Positions 26,209 through 39,105 of a stretch of DNA of 64,000 nt are shown piece after piece; the stretch's first letter is position 1; each line of letters starts with the position of its first letter. The stretch is from Larix kaempferi (taxonomy: Eukaryota > Streptophyta > Pinopsida > Pinales > Pinaceae), in the NCBI GenBank assembly GCA_027924585.1, contig BSBM01002121.1, forward strand, positions 62,001 through 126,000, given 5' to 3'. The notes beneath the pieces are model-generated. The model worked only from the letters and a program-made list of their open reading frames with translations. It ran no database searches and had not been told where the DNA came from. Made by a program: the position numbers and the translations under genes.

Positions 26209-27419
26209 GCTTACTACCACCGTTTTTTAAAATCACAGCTTCTAGAAGGTTTACATGATTTCGTAAAAAAAAAGAGTTTTTAGAAAATGTGTTTTATTTC
26301 ATAAATGGGATCTACAAAGTATGCACATTCTACGTCATAACGACTTTCTATAGTTTGCGCATACGTCCGGAAATAAGAAAAGCTTACTTCCACCGTTTTT
26401 TAAAATCACAGCTTCTAGAAGGTTTACATGATTTCGTAAAGAACATGAGTTTTTAGAAAATGTGTTTTATTTCATAATTGGAATCTACAAAGTATGCACA
26501 TTCTATGGCATAACGACTTTCTATAGTTTGCGCATCCGTCTGGAAATAAGAAAAGCTTACTTCCACCGTTTTTTAAAATCATAGCTTCTAGAAGGTTTAC
26601 ATGATTTCGTAAAAAACACGAGTTTTTAGAAAATGTGTTTTATTTCATCAATGGAATCTAGAAAGTATGCACATTCTACGTCATAACGACTTGATATAGT
26701 TTGCGCATGCGTCCGGAAATAAGAAAAGCTTACTTCTCCTATTTTTTAAAATCACAGCTTCTAGAAGGTTTACATGATTTCTTGAAAAACACGAGTTTTT
26801 AGAAAATGTGTTTTATTTCATAAATAGAATCAACAAAGTATGCACATTCTACGTCATAACGACTTTCTATAGTTTACGCATGCGTTTGGAAATAAGAAAA
26901 GCTTACTTCCCCCGTTTTTTAAAATCACAGCTTCTAGAAGCTTTACATGATTTCTTAAAAAACACGAGTTTTTAGAAAATGTGTTTTATTTCATAAATGG
27001 AATCAACAAAGTATGCACATTTTACATCATAACGACTTTCTATAGTTTGCGAATTCGTCCCGAAATAACAAAAGCTTACTTCCACCGTTTTTTAAAATCA
27101 CAGCTTCTAGAAGGTTTACATGATTTCGTAAAAAACACGAGTTTTTAGAAAATGTGTTTTATTTCATAAATGGAATCTACAAAGTATGCACATTCTACGT
27201 CATAACGAATTTCTATAGTTTGCGCATGCGTCCGGAAATAAGAAAAGCTTACTTCCCCCGTTTTTTAAAATCACTGCTTCTAGAAGGTTTACATGATTTC
27301 GTAAAAAACACGAGTTTTTAGAAAATGTGTTTTATTTCATAAATGGAATATACAAAGTATGCACATTCTACGTCATAATGACATTCTATAGTTTGCGCAT
27401 GCGTCCGTAAATAAGAAAA
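26209..27419 (+). repeat. Seven-monomer block (1211 bp), copy 1, repeated at 1903 bp
   Basis: Starts with the 3-mer unit above, then CATCAATGG with GACTTGATATAG, CTTCTCCTATT, GAAGCTTTACATG, and GCGAATTCGTCCCG, ending TCCGTAAATAAG. All recur in order at 28112-29322 with an offset of 1903 = 11 x 173. Confidence 0.88.
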
Positions 27420-28111
27420 GCTTACTTCCCCCATTTTTTAAAATCACAGCTTCTAGAAGGTTTACATGATTTCTTAAAAAACACGAGTTTTTAGAAAATG
27501 TGTTTTCTTTCATAAATGGAATCAACAAAGTATGCACATTCTACGTCATAACGACTTTCTATAGTTTGCGCATGTGTTTGGAAATAAGAAAAGCTTACCT
27601 CCCCCGTTTTTTAAAATCACAGCGTCTGGAAGGTTTAGATGATTTCTTAAAAAACACGAGTTTTTAGAAAATGTGTTTTATTTCATAAATGGAATCAACA
27701 AAGTATGCACATTCTACGTCATAACGACTTTCTATAGTTTGCGCATTCGTCCGGAAATAAGAAAAGCTTACTTCCACCGTTTTTTAAAATCACAGCTTCT
27801 AGAAGGTTTACATGATTTCTTAAAAAACACGAGTTTTTAGAAAATGTGTTTTATTTCATAAATGGAATCAACAAAGTATGAACATTCTACGTCATAATGA
27901 CTTTCTATAGTTTGCGCATTCGTCCGGAAATAAGAAAAGATTACTTCCCCCGTTTTTTAAAATCACAGCTTCTAGAAGGTTTACATGATTTGTTAAAAAA
28001 CACGAGTTTTTAGAAAATGTGTTTTATTTCATAAATGGAATCAACAAAGTATGCACATTCTACGTTATAACGACTTTCTATAGTTTGCGCATGCGTCCGG
28101 ATATAAGAAAA
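27420..28111 (+). repeat. Four spacer monomers between 1903-bp copies
   Basis: Includes GTTTTCTTTCAT with GCATGTGTTTGG (also near 22490-22560), GCGTCTGGAAGG and GCATTCGTCC monomers. These resemble pieces of P1, so the spacer itself is made of shuffled monomers. Confidence 0.75.
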
Positions 28112-29322
28112 GCTTACTACCACCGTTTTTTTAAATCACAGCTTCTAGAAGGTTTACATGATTTCGTAAAAAAAAAGAGTTTTTAGAAAATGTGTTTTAT
28201 TTCATAAATGGGATCTACAAAGTATGCACATTCTACGTCATAACGACTTTCTATAGTTTGCGCATACGTCCGGAAATAAGAAAAGCTTACTTCAACCGTT
28301 TTTTAAAATCACAGCTTCTAGAAGGTTTACACGATTTCGTAAAAAACATGAGTTTTTAGAAAATGTGTTTTATTTCATAATTGGAATCTACAAAGTATGC
28401 ACATTCTACGACAATACGACTTTCTATAGTTTGCGCATCCGTCCGGAAATAAGAAAAGCTTACTTCCACCGTTTTTTAAAATCATAGCTTCTAGAAGGTT
28501 TACATGATTTCGTAAAAAACACGAGTTTTTAGAAAATGTGTTTTATTTCATCAATGGAATCTACAAAGTATGCACATTCTACGTCATAACGACTTGATAT
28601 AGTTTGCGCATGCGTCCAGAAATAAGAAAAGCTTACTTCTCCCGTTTTTTAAAATCACAGCTTCTAGAAGGTTTACATGATTTCGTAAAAAACACGAGTT
28701 TTTAGAAAATGTGTTTTATTTCATAAATAGAATCAACAAAGTATGCACATTCTACGTCATAACGACTTTCTATAGTTTGCGCATGCGTTTTGAAATAAGA
28801 AAAGCTTACTTCCCCCGTTTTTTAAAATCACAGCTTCTAGAAGCTTTACATGATTTCTTAAAAAACACGAGTTTTTAGAAAATGTGTTTTATTTCATAAA
28901 TGGAATCAACAAAGTATGCACATTTTACATCATAACGACTTTCTATAGTTTGCGAATTCGTCCCGAAATAACAAAAGCTTACTTCCACCGTTTTTTAAAA
29001 TCATAGCTTCTAGAAGGTTTACATGATTTCGTAAAAAACACAAGTTTTTAGAAAATGTGTTTTATTTCATAAATGGAATCTACAAAGTATGCACATTCTA
29101 CGTCATAACGACTTTCTATAGTTTGCGCATGCGTCCGGAAATAAGAAAAGCTTACTTCCCCCGTTTTTTAAAATCACTGCTTCTAGAAGGTTTACATGAT
29201 TTCGTAATAAACACGAGTTTTTAGAAAATGTGTTTTATTTCATAAATGGAATCTACAAAGTATGCACATTCTACGTCATAATGACATTCTATAGTTTGCG
29301 CATGCGTCCGTAAATAAGAAAA
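28112..29322 (+). repeat. Seven-monomer block, copy 2
   Basis: Partner of 26209-27419. Small differences include TTTTTTTAAATC at 28126, ACACGATTTCG at 28330 and CGTAATAAACACG at 29203, so copying is not very recent. Confidence 0.88.
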
Positions 29323-30187
29323 GCTTACTTCCCCCATTTTTTAAAATCACAGCTTCTAGAAGGTTTACATGATTTCTTAAAAAACACGAGTTTTTAGAAA
29401 ATGTGTTTTATTTCATAAATGGAATCTACAAAGTATGCACATTCTACGTCATAACGACTTTCTATAGTTTGCGCATGCGTCCGGAAATAAGAAAAGCTTA
29501 CTTCCCCCGTTTTTTAAAATCACAACTTCTAGAAGGTTTACATGATTTCGTAAAAAACACGAGTTTTTAGAAAATGTGTTTTATTTCATAAATGGAATCT
29601 ACAATGTATGCACATTCTACGTCATAACGACTTTCTATAGTTTGCGCATGCATCTGGAAATAAGAAAAGCTTACTTCCAGCGTTTTTTAAAATCACAGGT
29701 TCTAGAAGATTTACATGATTTCGTAAAAAACAAGAGTTTTTAGAAAATGTGTTTTATTTCATAAATGGAATCAACAAAGTATGCACATTCTACGTCATAA
29801 CGAATTTCTATAGTTTGCGCATGCGTTTGGAAATAAGAAAAGCTTACTTCCCCCGTTTTTTAAAATCACAACTTCTAGAAGGTTTATATCATTTGTTAAA
29901 AAACATGAGTTTTTAGAAAATGTGTTTTATTTCATAAATGGAATCAACAAAGTATGCACATTCTACGTCATAACGACTTTCTATAGTTTGCGCATGCATT
30001 TGGAAATAAGAAAAGCTTACTTCCCCCGTTTTTTAAAATCACAGCTTCTAGAAGGTTTACATGATTTCTTAAAAAACACGAGTTTTTAGAAAATGTGTTT
30101 TATTTCATAAATGGAATCAACAAAGTATGCACATTCTACGTCATAACGACTTTCTATAGTTTGCTCATGCGTCCGGAAATAAGAAAA
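29323..30187 (+). repeat. Monomers matching 23.1-23.6 kb
   Basis: From about 29498 the variants ACAATGTATG, GCATCTGGAA, TTCCAGCG, GGTTTATATCATTTG follow the order of 23097-23590. One additional monomer (GCATTTGGAA end, near 29990-30163) shifts the offset from 6400 to 6573 bp. Confidence 0.8.
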
Positions 30188-30706
30188 GCTTACTTCCACC
30201 GTTTTTTAAAATCACAGCGTCTGGAAGGTTTAGATGATTTTTTAAAAAACACGAGTTTTTAGAAAATGTGTTTTATTTCATAAATGGAATCAACAAAGTA
30301 TGCACATTCTACGTCATAACGACTTTCTATAGTTTGCGCATTCGTCCGGAAATAAGAAAAGCTTACTTCCACCGTTTTTTAAAATGACAACTTCTAGAAG
30401 GTTTACATGATTTCTTAAAAAACACGAGTTTTTTTAAAATGTGTTTTATTTCATAAATGGAATCAACAAAGTATGAACATTCTACGTCATAACGAATTTC
30501 TATAGTTTGCGCATGCGTTTGGAAATAAGAAAAGCTTACTTCCCCCGTTTTTTAAAATCACAGCTTCTAGAAGGTTTACATGATTTCTTAAAAAACACGA
30601 GTTTTTAGAAAATGTGTTTTATTTCATAAATGGAATCAACAAAGTATGCACATTCTACGTCATAACGACTTTCTATAGTTTGCGTATTCGTCCGGAAATA
30701 AGAAAA
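30188..30706 (+). repeat. Block P2, partial third copy of P1
   Basis: The first two monomers and part of a third match 23615+ and 32091+ (GCGTCTGGAAGG, AATGACAACTTC, GAACATTC). The third monomer switches to a GCGTATTCGTCC end, the start of another repeated block. P2 to P3 is 1903 bp. Confidence 0.82.
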
Positions 30707-31917
30707 GCTTACTTCCACCGTTTTTTAAAATCACGGCTTCTAGAAGGTTTACATGATTTCTTAAAAAACACGAGTTTTTAGAAAATGTGTTTTATTTCAT
30801 AAATGGAATCTACAAAGTATGCACATTCTACGTCATAACGACTTTCTATAGTTTGCGCATGCGTTCGGAAATAAGAAAAGCTTACTTCCATTGTTTTTTA
30901 AAATCACAGCTTCTAGAAGGTTTACAAGATTTCTTAAAAAACACGAGTTTTTAGAAAATGTGTTTTATTTCATAAATGGAATCAACAAAGTATGCACATT
31001 CTACGTCATAATGACTTTCTATAGTTTCCGCATTCGTCAAGAAATAAGAAAAGCTTACTTCCACCGTCTTTTAAAATCACAGCTTCTAGAAGGTTTACAT
31101 GATATCGTAAAAAACACGAGTTTTTAGAAAATGTGTTTTATTTCATAAATGGAATCTACAAAGTATGCACATTCTACGTCATAACGACTTTCTATAGTTT
31201 GCGCATGCGTCCGGAAAGAAGAAAAGCTTACTTCCCCCGTTTTTTAAAATCACAGCTTCTAGAAGGTTTACATGATTTCTTAAAAAACACGAGTTTTTAG
31301 AAAATGTGTTTTATTTCATAAATGGAATCAACAAAGTATGCACATTCTACGTCATAACGAATTTCTATAGTTTGCGCATGCGTTTGGAAATAAGAAAAGC
31401 TTACTTCCCCCGTTTTTTAAAATCACAGCTTCTCGAAGGTTTACATGATTTCTTACAAAACATGAGTTTTTAGAAAATGTGTTTTATTTCATCAATGGAA
31501 TCAACAAAGTATGCACATTCTACGTCATAACGACTTTCTATAGTTTGCGCATGCGTCCGGAAAAAAGAAAAGCTTACTTCCACCGTTTTTTTAAATCACA
31601 GCTTCTAGAAGGTTTACATGATTTTGTAAAAAACACGAGTTTTTAGAAAATGTGCTTTCTTTCATAAATGGAATCTACAAAGTATGCACATTCTACGTCA
31701 TAACGACTTTCTATAGTTTGCGCATGCGTCCGGAAATAAGAAAAGCTTACTTCCACCGTTTTTTAAAATCACACCTTCTAGAAGGTTTACATGATTTCTT
31801 AAAAAACAGGAGTTTTTAGAAAATGTGTTTTATTTCATAAATGGAATCAACAAAGTATGCACATTCTACGTCATAACGACTTTCTATAGTTTGCGCATGC
31901 ATTTGGAAATAAGAAAA
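30707..31917 (+). repeat. Seven-monomer block Q1, repeated 5803 bp downstream
   Basis: Ordered variants: ATCACGGCTTC; TTCCATTGTTTT with TTTACAAGATTTC; CATTCGTCAAG; CCACCGTCTTTT with GATATCGT; GGAAAGAAG; TTCTTACAAAACATG; TGCTTTCTTTCAT; CACACCTTC with ACAGGAG. The same order occurs at 36510-37893, where one extra monomer is present. Confidence 0.87.
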
Positions 31918-32090
31918 GCTTACTTCCCCCGTTTTTTAAAATCACAGCTTCTAGAAGGTTTACATGATTTCTTAAAAAACACGAGTTTTTAGAAAATGTG
32001 TTTTATTTCATAAATGGAATCAACAAAGTATGCACATTCTACGTCATAACGACTTTCTATAGTTTGCTCATGCGTCCGGAAATAAGAAAA
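31918..32090 (+). repeat. Single linking monomer
   Basis: Ordinary monomer ending TTTGCTCATGCGTCC, matching the one before P2 (30016-30187) rather than the one before P1. Confidence 0.8.
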
Positions 32091-33819
32091 GCTTACTTCC
32101 ACCGTTTTTTAAAATCACAGCGTCTGGAAGGTTTAGATGATTTTTTAAAAAACACGAGTTTTTAGAAAATGTGTTTTATTTCATAAATGGAATCAACAAA
32201 GTATGCACATTCTACGTCATAACGACTTTCTATAGTTTGCGCATTCGTCCAGAAATAAGAAAAGCTTACTTCCACCGTTTTTTAAAATGACAACTTCTAG
32301 AAGGTTTACATGATTTCTTAAAAAACACGAGTTTTTTGAAAATGTGTTTTATTTCATAAATGGAATCAACAAAGTATGAACATTCTACGTCATAACGAAT
32401 TTCTATAGTTTGCGCATGCGTTTGGAAATAAGAAAAGCTTACTTCCCCCGTTTTTTAAAATCACAGCTTCTAGAAGGTTTACATGATTTCTTAAAAAACA
32501 CGAGTTTTTAGAAAATGTGTTTTATTTCATAAATGGAATCAACAAAGTATGCACATTCTACGTCATAACGACTTTCTATAGCTTGCGCATGAGTCCGGAA
32601 ATAATAAAAGCTTACTTCCACCGTTTTTTAAAATCACAGCTTCTAGAAGGTTTACATGATTACTTAAAAAACATGAGTTTTTAGAAAATGTGTTTTATTT
32701 CATAAATGAAATCAACAAAGTATGCACATTATACATCATAACGACTTTCTATAGTTTGCGCATGCGTCCGGAAATAAGAAAAGCTTACTTCCACCGTTTT
32801 TTAAAATCACAGCTTCTAGAAGGTTTACATGATTTCTTAAAAAACACGAGTTTTTAGAAAATGTGTTTTATTTCATAAATGGAATCAACAAAGTATGAAC
32901 ATTCTATGTCATAACGACTTTCTATAGTTTGCGCATTCGTCCGGAAATAAGAAAAGCTTACTTCCACCGTTTTTTAAAATCACAGCTTCTAGAAGGTTTA
33001 CATGATTTCGTAAAAAACACGAGTTTTTAGAAAATGTGTTTTATTTGATAAATGGAGTCTACAAAGTATGCACATTCTACATCATAACGAATTTCTATAG
33101 TTTGCGCATGCGTCCGGAAATAAGAAAAGCTTACTTCCCCCATTTTTTAATATCACAACTTCTAGAAGGTTTACATGATTTCTTAAAAAACACGAGTTTT
33201 TAGAAAATGTGTTTTATTTCATAAATGGGATCAAAAAAGTATGCACATTCTATGTCATAATGACTTTCTATAGTTTGCGCATTCGTCCGGAAATAAGAAA
33301 AGCTTACTTCCACCGTTTTTTAAAATCACGGCTTCTAGAAGGTTTACATGATTTCGTAAAAAACACGAGTTTTTAGAAAATGCGTTTTATTTGATAAATG
33401 GAATCTACAAAGTATGCACATTATACGTCATAACGACCTGCTATATTTTGCGCATGCGTCCGGAAATAAGAAAAGCTTACTTCCCCCGATTTTTAAAATC
33501 ACAGCTTCTAGAAGGTTTACATGATTTCTTAAAAAACACGAGTTTTTAGAAAATGTGTTTTATTTCATAAATGGAATCTACAAAGTATGCACATTCTACG
33601 TCATAACGACATTCTATAGTTTGCGCATGCGTCCGGAAAAAAGAAAGCTTACTTCCGCCGTTTTTTAAAATCACAGCTTCTAGAAGGTTTACATGATTTC
33701 TTAAAAAACACGAGTTTTTAGAAAATGTGTTTTATTTCATTAATGGAATCAACAAAGTATGCACATTCTACGTCATAACGACTTTCTCTAGTTTGCGCAT
33801 GAGTTTGGAAATAACAAAA
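32091..33819 (+). repeat. Ten-monomer block P3, copy of P1
   Basis: Matches 23615-25343 in order and in length (1729 bp), including the 172-bp TCCGGAAAAAAGAAAGC monomer end at 33631-33648. Differences are few (for example GAACATTCTATG near 32896 for GCACATTCTACG). Confidence 0.88.
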
Positions 33820-34299
33820 GCTTACTTCCCCCGTTTTTTAAAATCACAGCTTCTAGAAGGTTTACATGATTTCTTAAAAAACACGAGTTTTTAGAAAATG
33901 TGTTTTATTTCATAAATGGAATCAACAAAGTATGCACATTCTACGTCATAACGACTTTCTATAGTTTGCGCATGCGTCCGGAAATAAGAAAATCTTACTT
34001 CCACGATTTTTTATAATCACGGCTTCTAGAAGGTTTACATGATTTCGTAAAAAACACGATTTTTTAGAAAATGTGTTTTATTTCATAAATGGAATCTACA
34101 AAGTATGCACATTCTACGTCATAACGACTTTCTATAGTTTGCGCATGCATCCGGAAATAAGAAAAGCTTACTTCCATCGTTTTTTAAAATCACAGGTTCT
34201 AGAAGGTTTACATGATTTCGTAAAAAACACGAGTTTTTAGAAAATGTGTTTTATTTCATCAATGGAATCAACAAACTATGCACATTCTACGTCATAACG
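33647..34299 (+). repeat. 653-bp unit S1 with a 134-bp truncated last monomer
   Basis: Three full monomers and one of 134 bp (34166-34299). At 34295-34303 CATAACGACTT runs straight into ACTTCCGCCG, missing 39 bp that hold the CpG-rich patch and HindIII site. Deletion ends share CTT. S1 overlaps the end of P3. Confidence 0.9.
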
Positions 34300-34952
34300 A
34301 CTTACTTCCGCCGTTTTTTAAAATCACAGCTTCTAGAAGGTTTACATGATTTCTTAAAAAACACGACTTTTTAGAAAATGTGTTTTATTTCATAAATGCA
34401 ATCAACAAAGTATGCACATTCTACGTCATAACGACTTTCTCTAGTTTGCGCATGAGTTTGGAAATAACAAAAGCTTACTTCCCCCGTTTTTTAAAATCAC
34501 AGCTTCTAGAAGGTTTACATGATTTCTTAAAAAACACGAGTTTTTAGAAAATGTGTTTTATTTCATAAATGGAATCAACAAAGTATGCACATTCTACGTC
34601 ATAACGACTTTCTATAGTTTGCGCATGCGTCCGGAAATAAGAAAATCTTACTTCCACGATTTTTTATAATCACGGCTTCTAGAAGGTTTACATGATTTCG
34701 TAAAAAACACGATTTTTTAGAAAATGTGTTTTATTTCATAAATGGAATCTACAAAGTATGCACATTCTACGTCATAACGACTTTCTATAGTTTGCGCATG
34801 CATCCGGAAATAAGAAAAGCTTACTTCCATCGTCTTTTAAAATCACAGGTTCTAGAAGGTTTACATGATTTCGTAAAAAACACGAGTTTTTAGAAAATGT
34901 GTTTTATTTCATCAATGGAATCAACAAACTATGCACATTCTACGTCATAACG
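34300..34952 (+). repeat. 653-bp unit S2, second copy with the same deletion
   Basis: Same order of variants as S1 (ACACGACTTTTTAG, GCATGAGTTTGG, TCTTACTTCCACG, TTTTATAATCACGG, CATCAATGG, CAAACTATG) and the same 39-bp deletion at 34948-34956. Its truncated monomer is 34819-34952. A third, partial unit begins at 34953 and diverges after one monomer. Confidence 0.9.
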
Positions 34953-36509
34953 ACTTACTTCCGCCGTTTTTTAAAATCACAGCTTCTAGAAGGTTTACAT
35001 GATTTCTTAAAAAACACGACTTTTTAGAAAATGTGTTTTATTTCATAAATGCAATCAACAAAGTATGCACATTCTACGTCATAACGACTTTCTATAGTTT
35101 GCGCATGTGTTTGGAAATAAGAAAAGCTTACTTCCCTCGTTTTTTAAAATCACAGCTTCTAGAAGGTTTACATGATTTCTTAAAAAACATGAGTTTTTAG
35201 AAAATGTGTTTTATTTCATAAATGGAATCAACAAAGTATGCACATTCTACGTCATAACGACTTTATATAGTTTGCGCATGCATCCAGAAATAAGAAAAGC
35301 TTACTTCCACCGTTTTTTAAAATCACAGCTTCTAGAAGGTTTACATGATTTCTTAAAAAACACGAGTTTTTAGAAAATGTGTTTTATTTCATAAATGGAA
35401 TCAACAAAGTATGCACATTCTACGTCATAACGACTTTTTATAGTTTGCGCATTCGTCCGGAAATAAGAAAAGCTTACTTCCACCGTTTTTTAAAATCACA
35501 GCTTCTAGAAGGTTTACATGATTTTATAAAAAACACGAGTTTTTAGAAAATGTGTTTTATTTCATAAATGGAATCAACAAAGTATGCACATTCTACGTCA
35601 TAACGACCTTCTATAGTTTGCGCATGCGTCCAGAAATAAGAAAAGCTTACATCCCCCATTTTTTAAAATTACAGCTTCTAGAAGGTTTACATGATTTCTT
35701 AAAAAACATGAGTTTTTAGAAAATGTGTTTTATTTCGTAAATGGAATGAACAAAGTATGCACATTCTACGTCATAACGACTTTCTAGAGTTTGTGCATGC
35801 GTTTGGAAATAAGAAAAGCTTACTTCCCCCATTTTTTAAAATGACAGCTTCTAGAAGGTTTACATGATTTTTTAAAAAACACGAGTTTTTAGAAAGTGTG
35901 TTTTATTTCATAAATGGAATCAACAAAGTATGCACATTCTACGTCATAACGACTTTCTATAGTTTGCGCATGTGTCCGGAAATAAGAAAAGCTTACTTCC
36001 ATCGTTTTTTAAAATCACAGCTTCTAGAAGGTTTACATGATTTCTTAAAAAACACGAGTTTTTAGAAAATGTGTTTTATTTCATAAATGGAATCAACAAA
36101 GTATCCACATTCTACGTCATAACGACTTTCTATAGTTCGCGCATGCGTTTGGAAATAAGAAAAGCTTACTTCCCCCATTTTTTAAAATCACAGCTTCTAG
36201 AAGTTTTACATGATTTCTTACAAAACATGAGGTTTTAGAAAATTTGTTTTATTTCATCATTGGAATCAACAAAGTATGCACATTCTATGTCATAATGACT
36301 TTCTATAGTTTGCGCATGCGTCGGGAAATAAGAAAAGCTTACTTCCACCGTTTTTTAAAATCACAGCTTCTTGAAGGTTTAGATGATTTCTTAAAAAACA
36401 CGAGTTTTTAGAAAATGTGATTTATTTCATAAATGGAATAAAAAAAGTATGCACATTCTATGTCATAACGACTTTCTATAGTTTGCGTATTCGTCCGGAA
36501 ATAAGAAAA
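34953..36509 (+). repeat. Nine mixed monomers
   Basis: Begins as a partial third S unit, then ordinary monomers with scattered private changes (AAGTGTG at 35894, TTTCGTAAATGG near 35733, CATCATTGG near 36253, ATAAAAAAAG near 36428). No regular unit seen. Confidence 0.78.
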
Positions 36510-37893
36510 GCTTACTTCCACCGTTTTTTAAAATCACGGCTTCTAGAAGGTTTACATGATTTCTTAAAAAACACGAGTTTTTAGAAAATGTGTTTTATTT
36601 CATAAATGGAATCTACAAAGTATGCACATTCTACGTCATAACGACTTTCTATAGTTTGCGCATGCGTTCGGAAATAAGAAAAGCTTACTTCCATTGTTTT
36701 TTAAAATCACAGCTTCTAGAAGGTTTACAAGATTTCTTAAAAAACACGAGTTTTTAGAAAATGTGTTTTATTTCATAAATGGAATCAACAAAGTATGCAC
36801 ATTCTACGTCATAATGACTTTCTATAGTTTGCGCATTCGTCAAGAAATAAGAAAAGCTTACTTCCACCGTCTTTTAAAATCACAGCTTCTAGAAGGTTTA
36901 CATGATATCGTAAAAAACACGAGTTTTTAGAAAATGTGTTTTATTTCATAAATGGAATCTACAAAGTATGCACATTCTACGTCATAACGACTTTCTATAG
37001 TTTGTGCATGCGTCTGGAAAGAAGAAAAGCTTACTTCCCCCGTTTTTTAAAATCACAGCTTCTAGAAGGTTTACATGATTTCTTAAAAAACACGAGTTTT
37101 TAGAAAATGTGTTTTATTTCATAAATGGAATCAACAAAGTATGCACATTCTACGTCATAACGAATTTCTATAGTTTGCGCTTGTGTTTGGAAATAAGAAA
37201 AGCTTGCATCCCCCGTTTTTTAAAATAACAGCTTCTAGAAGGTTTACATGATTTCTTAAAAAACACGAGTTTTTAGAAAATGTGTTTTATTTCATAAATG
37301 GAATCAACAAAGTATGCACATTCTACATCATAACGAATTTCTATAGTTTGCGCTTGTGTTTGGAAATAAGAAAAGCTTACTTCCCCCGTTTTTTAAAATC
37401 ACAGCTTCTAGAAGGTTTACATGATTTCTTACAAAACATGAGTTTTTAGAAAATGTGTTTTATTTCATCAATGGAATCAACAAAGTATGCACATTCTACG
37501 TCATAACGACTTTCTATAGTTTGTGCATGCGTCCGGAAAAAAGAAAAGCTTACTTCCACCGTTTTTTTAAATCACAGCTTCTAGAAGGTTTACATGATTT
37601 TGTAAAAAACACGAGTTTTTAGAAAATGTGCTTTCTTTCATAAATGGAATCTACAAAGTATGCACATTCTACGTCATAACGACTTTCTATAGTTTGCGCA
37701 TGCGTCCGGAAATAAGAAAAGCTTACTTCCACCGTTTTTTAAAATCACACCTTCTAGAAGGTTTACATGATTTCTTAAAAAACAGGAGTTTTTAGAAAAT
37801 GTGTTTTATTTCATAAATGGAATCAACAAAGTATGCACATTCTACGTCATAACGACTTTCTATAGTTTGAGTATGCATTTGGAAATAAGAAAA
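36510..37893 (+). repeat. Eight-monomer block Q2, copy of Q1 plus one monomer
   Basis: Matches 30707-31917 at 5803 bp up to about 37200, then at 5976 bp (5803 + 173) after one inserted monomer with GCTTGCATCCCCC and GCGCTTGTGTTTGG. The inserted type also occurs at 38240s. The 5803-bp offset equals 34 monomers minus the two 39-bp deletions and one base. Confidence 0.87.
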
Positions 37894-38585
37894 GCTTACT
37901 TCCCCCGTTTTTAAAAAGGACAGCTTCTAGAACGTTTACATGATTTCTTAAAAAACACGAGTTTTTAGAAAGTGTGTTTTATTTCATAAATGGAATCAAC
38001 AAAGTATGCACATTCTACGTTATAACGGCTTTCTATAGTTTGCGCATGCGTCCGGAAATAAGAAAAGCTTACTTCCCCCGTTTTTTAAAATCACAGCTTC
38101 TAGAAGGTTTACATGATTTCTTAAAAAACACGAGTTTTTAGAAAATGTGTTTTATTTCATAAATGGAATCAACAAAGTATGCACATTCTACGTCATAACG
38201 ACTTTCTATAGTTTGCGCTTGTGTTTGGAAATAAGAAAAGCTTGCATCCCCCGTTTTTTAAAATCACAGCTTCTAGAAGGTTTACATGATTTCTTAAAAA
38301 ACACGAGTTTTTAGAAAATGTGTTTTATTACATAAATGGAATCAACAAAATATGCACATTCTACGTCATAACGACTTTCTATAGTTTGCGCATGCGTCCG
38401 GAAATAAGAAAAGCTTACTTCCACCGTTCTTTAAAATCACAGCTTCTAGAAGGTTTACATGATTTCTTAAAAAACACGAGTTTTTAGAAAATGTGTTTTA
38501 TTTCATTAATGTAATCAACAAAGTATGCACATTCTATGTCATAACGACTTTCTATAGTTTGCGCATTCGTCCGGAAATAAGAAAA
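37894..38585 (+). repeat. Four ordinary monomers
   Basis: Standard monomers. The first has a changed TTTTTAAAAAGGACAGC segment (37910-37924), and one start is GCTTGCATCC (38240). No unit structure. Confidence 0.75.
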
Positions 38586-39105
38586 GCTTACTTCCACCGT
38601 TTTTTAAAATCACAGCTTCTAGAAGGTTTACATGATTTCGTAAAAAACACGAGTTTTTAGAAAATGTGCCTTATTTCATAAATGGAATCTACAAAGTATG
38701 CACATTCTACGTCATAATGACTTTGTATAGTTTGCGCATGCGTCCGGAAATAAGAAAAGCTTACTTACCCCGTTTTTTAAAATCACAGCTTCTAGAAGGT
38801 TTACATGATTTCTTAAAAAACACGATTTTTTTAGAAAATGTGTTTTATTTCATAAATGGAATCTACAAAGTATGCACATTCTACGTCAGAACGACTTTCT
38901 ATAGTTTGCGCATGCGTCCGAAAATAAGAAAAGCTTACTTTCCCCGTTTTTTAATATCACAGCTTCCAGAAGGTTTACATGATTTCTTAAAAAACATGAG
39001 TTTTTAGAAAATGTGTTTTATTTCATAAATGGAATCAAAAAAGTATGCACATTCTACATCATAACGACTTTCTATAGTTTGCGCATGCGTTTGGAAATAA
39101 GAAAA
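38586..39105 (+). repeat. 520-bp (3-mer) unit, copy 1
   Basis: Variants: CATAATGACTTTGTATAG; GCTTACTTACCCCG with CACGATTTTTTTAG; GTCAGAACGAC; TTTTTAATATC with CTTCCAGAAG. Repeated at 39106-39624. One extra T in the A/T tract (38824-38832) makes this copy a base longer and joins two open frames, giving the longest frame in the window (38666-39007), which I do not regard as a gene. Confidence 0.83.

Noticed and set aside
38666-39007. Open frame of 113 codons, the longest in the window, and many 60-100 codon frames with similar peptides elsewhere
   Set aside because: All are translations of the satellite. They start at the ATGTGTTTTATTTC or ATGCACATTC segments and stop at the TAG of TTTTTAGAAAA. 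173 is not a multiple of three, so frames change each monomer. This longest case exists only because of one inserted T. No start context or coding bias supports a gene.
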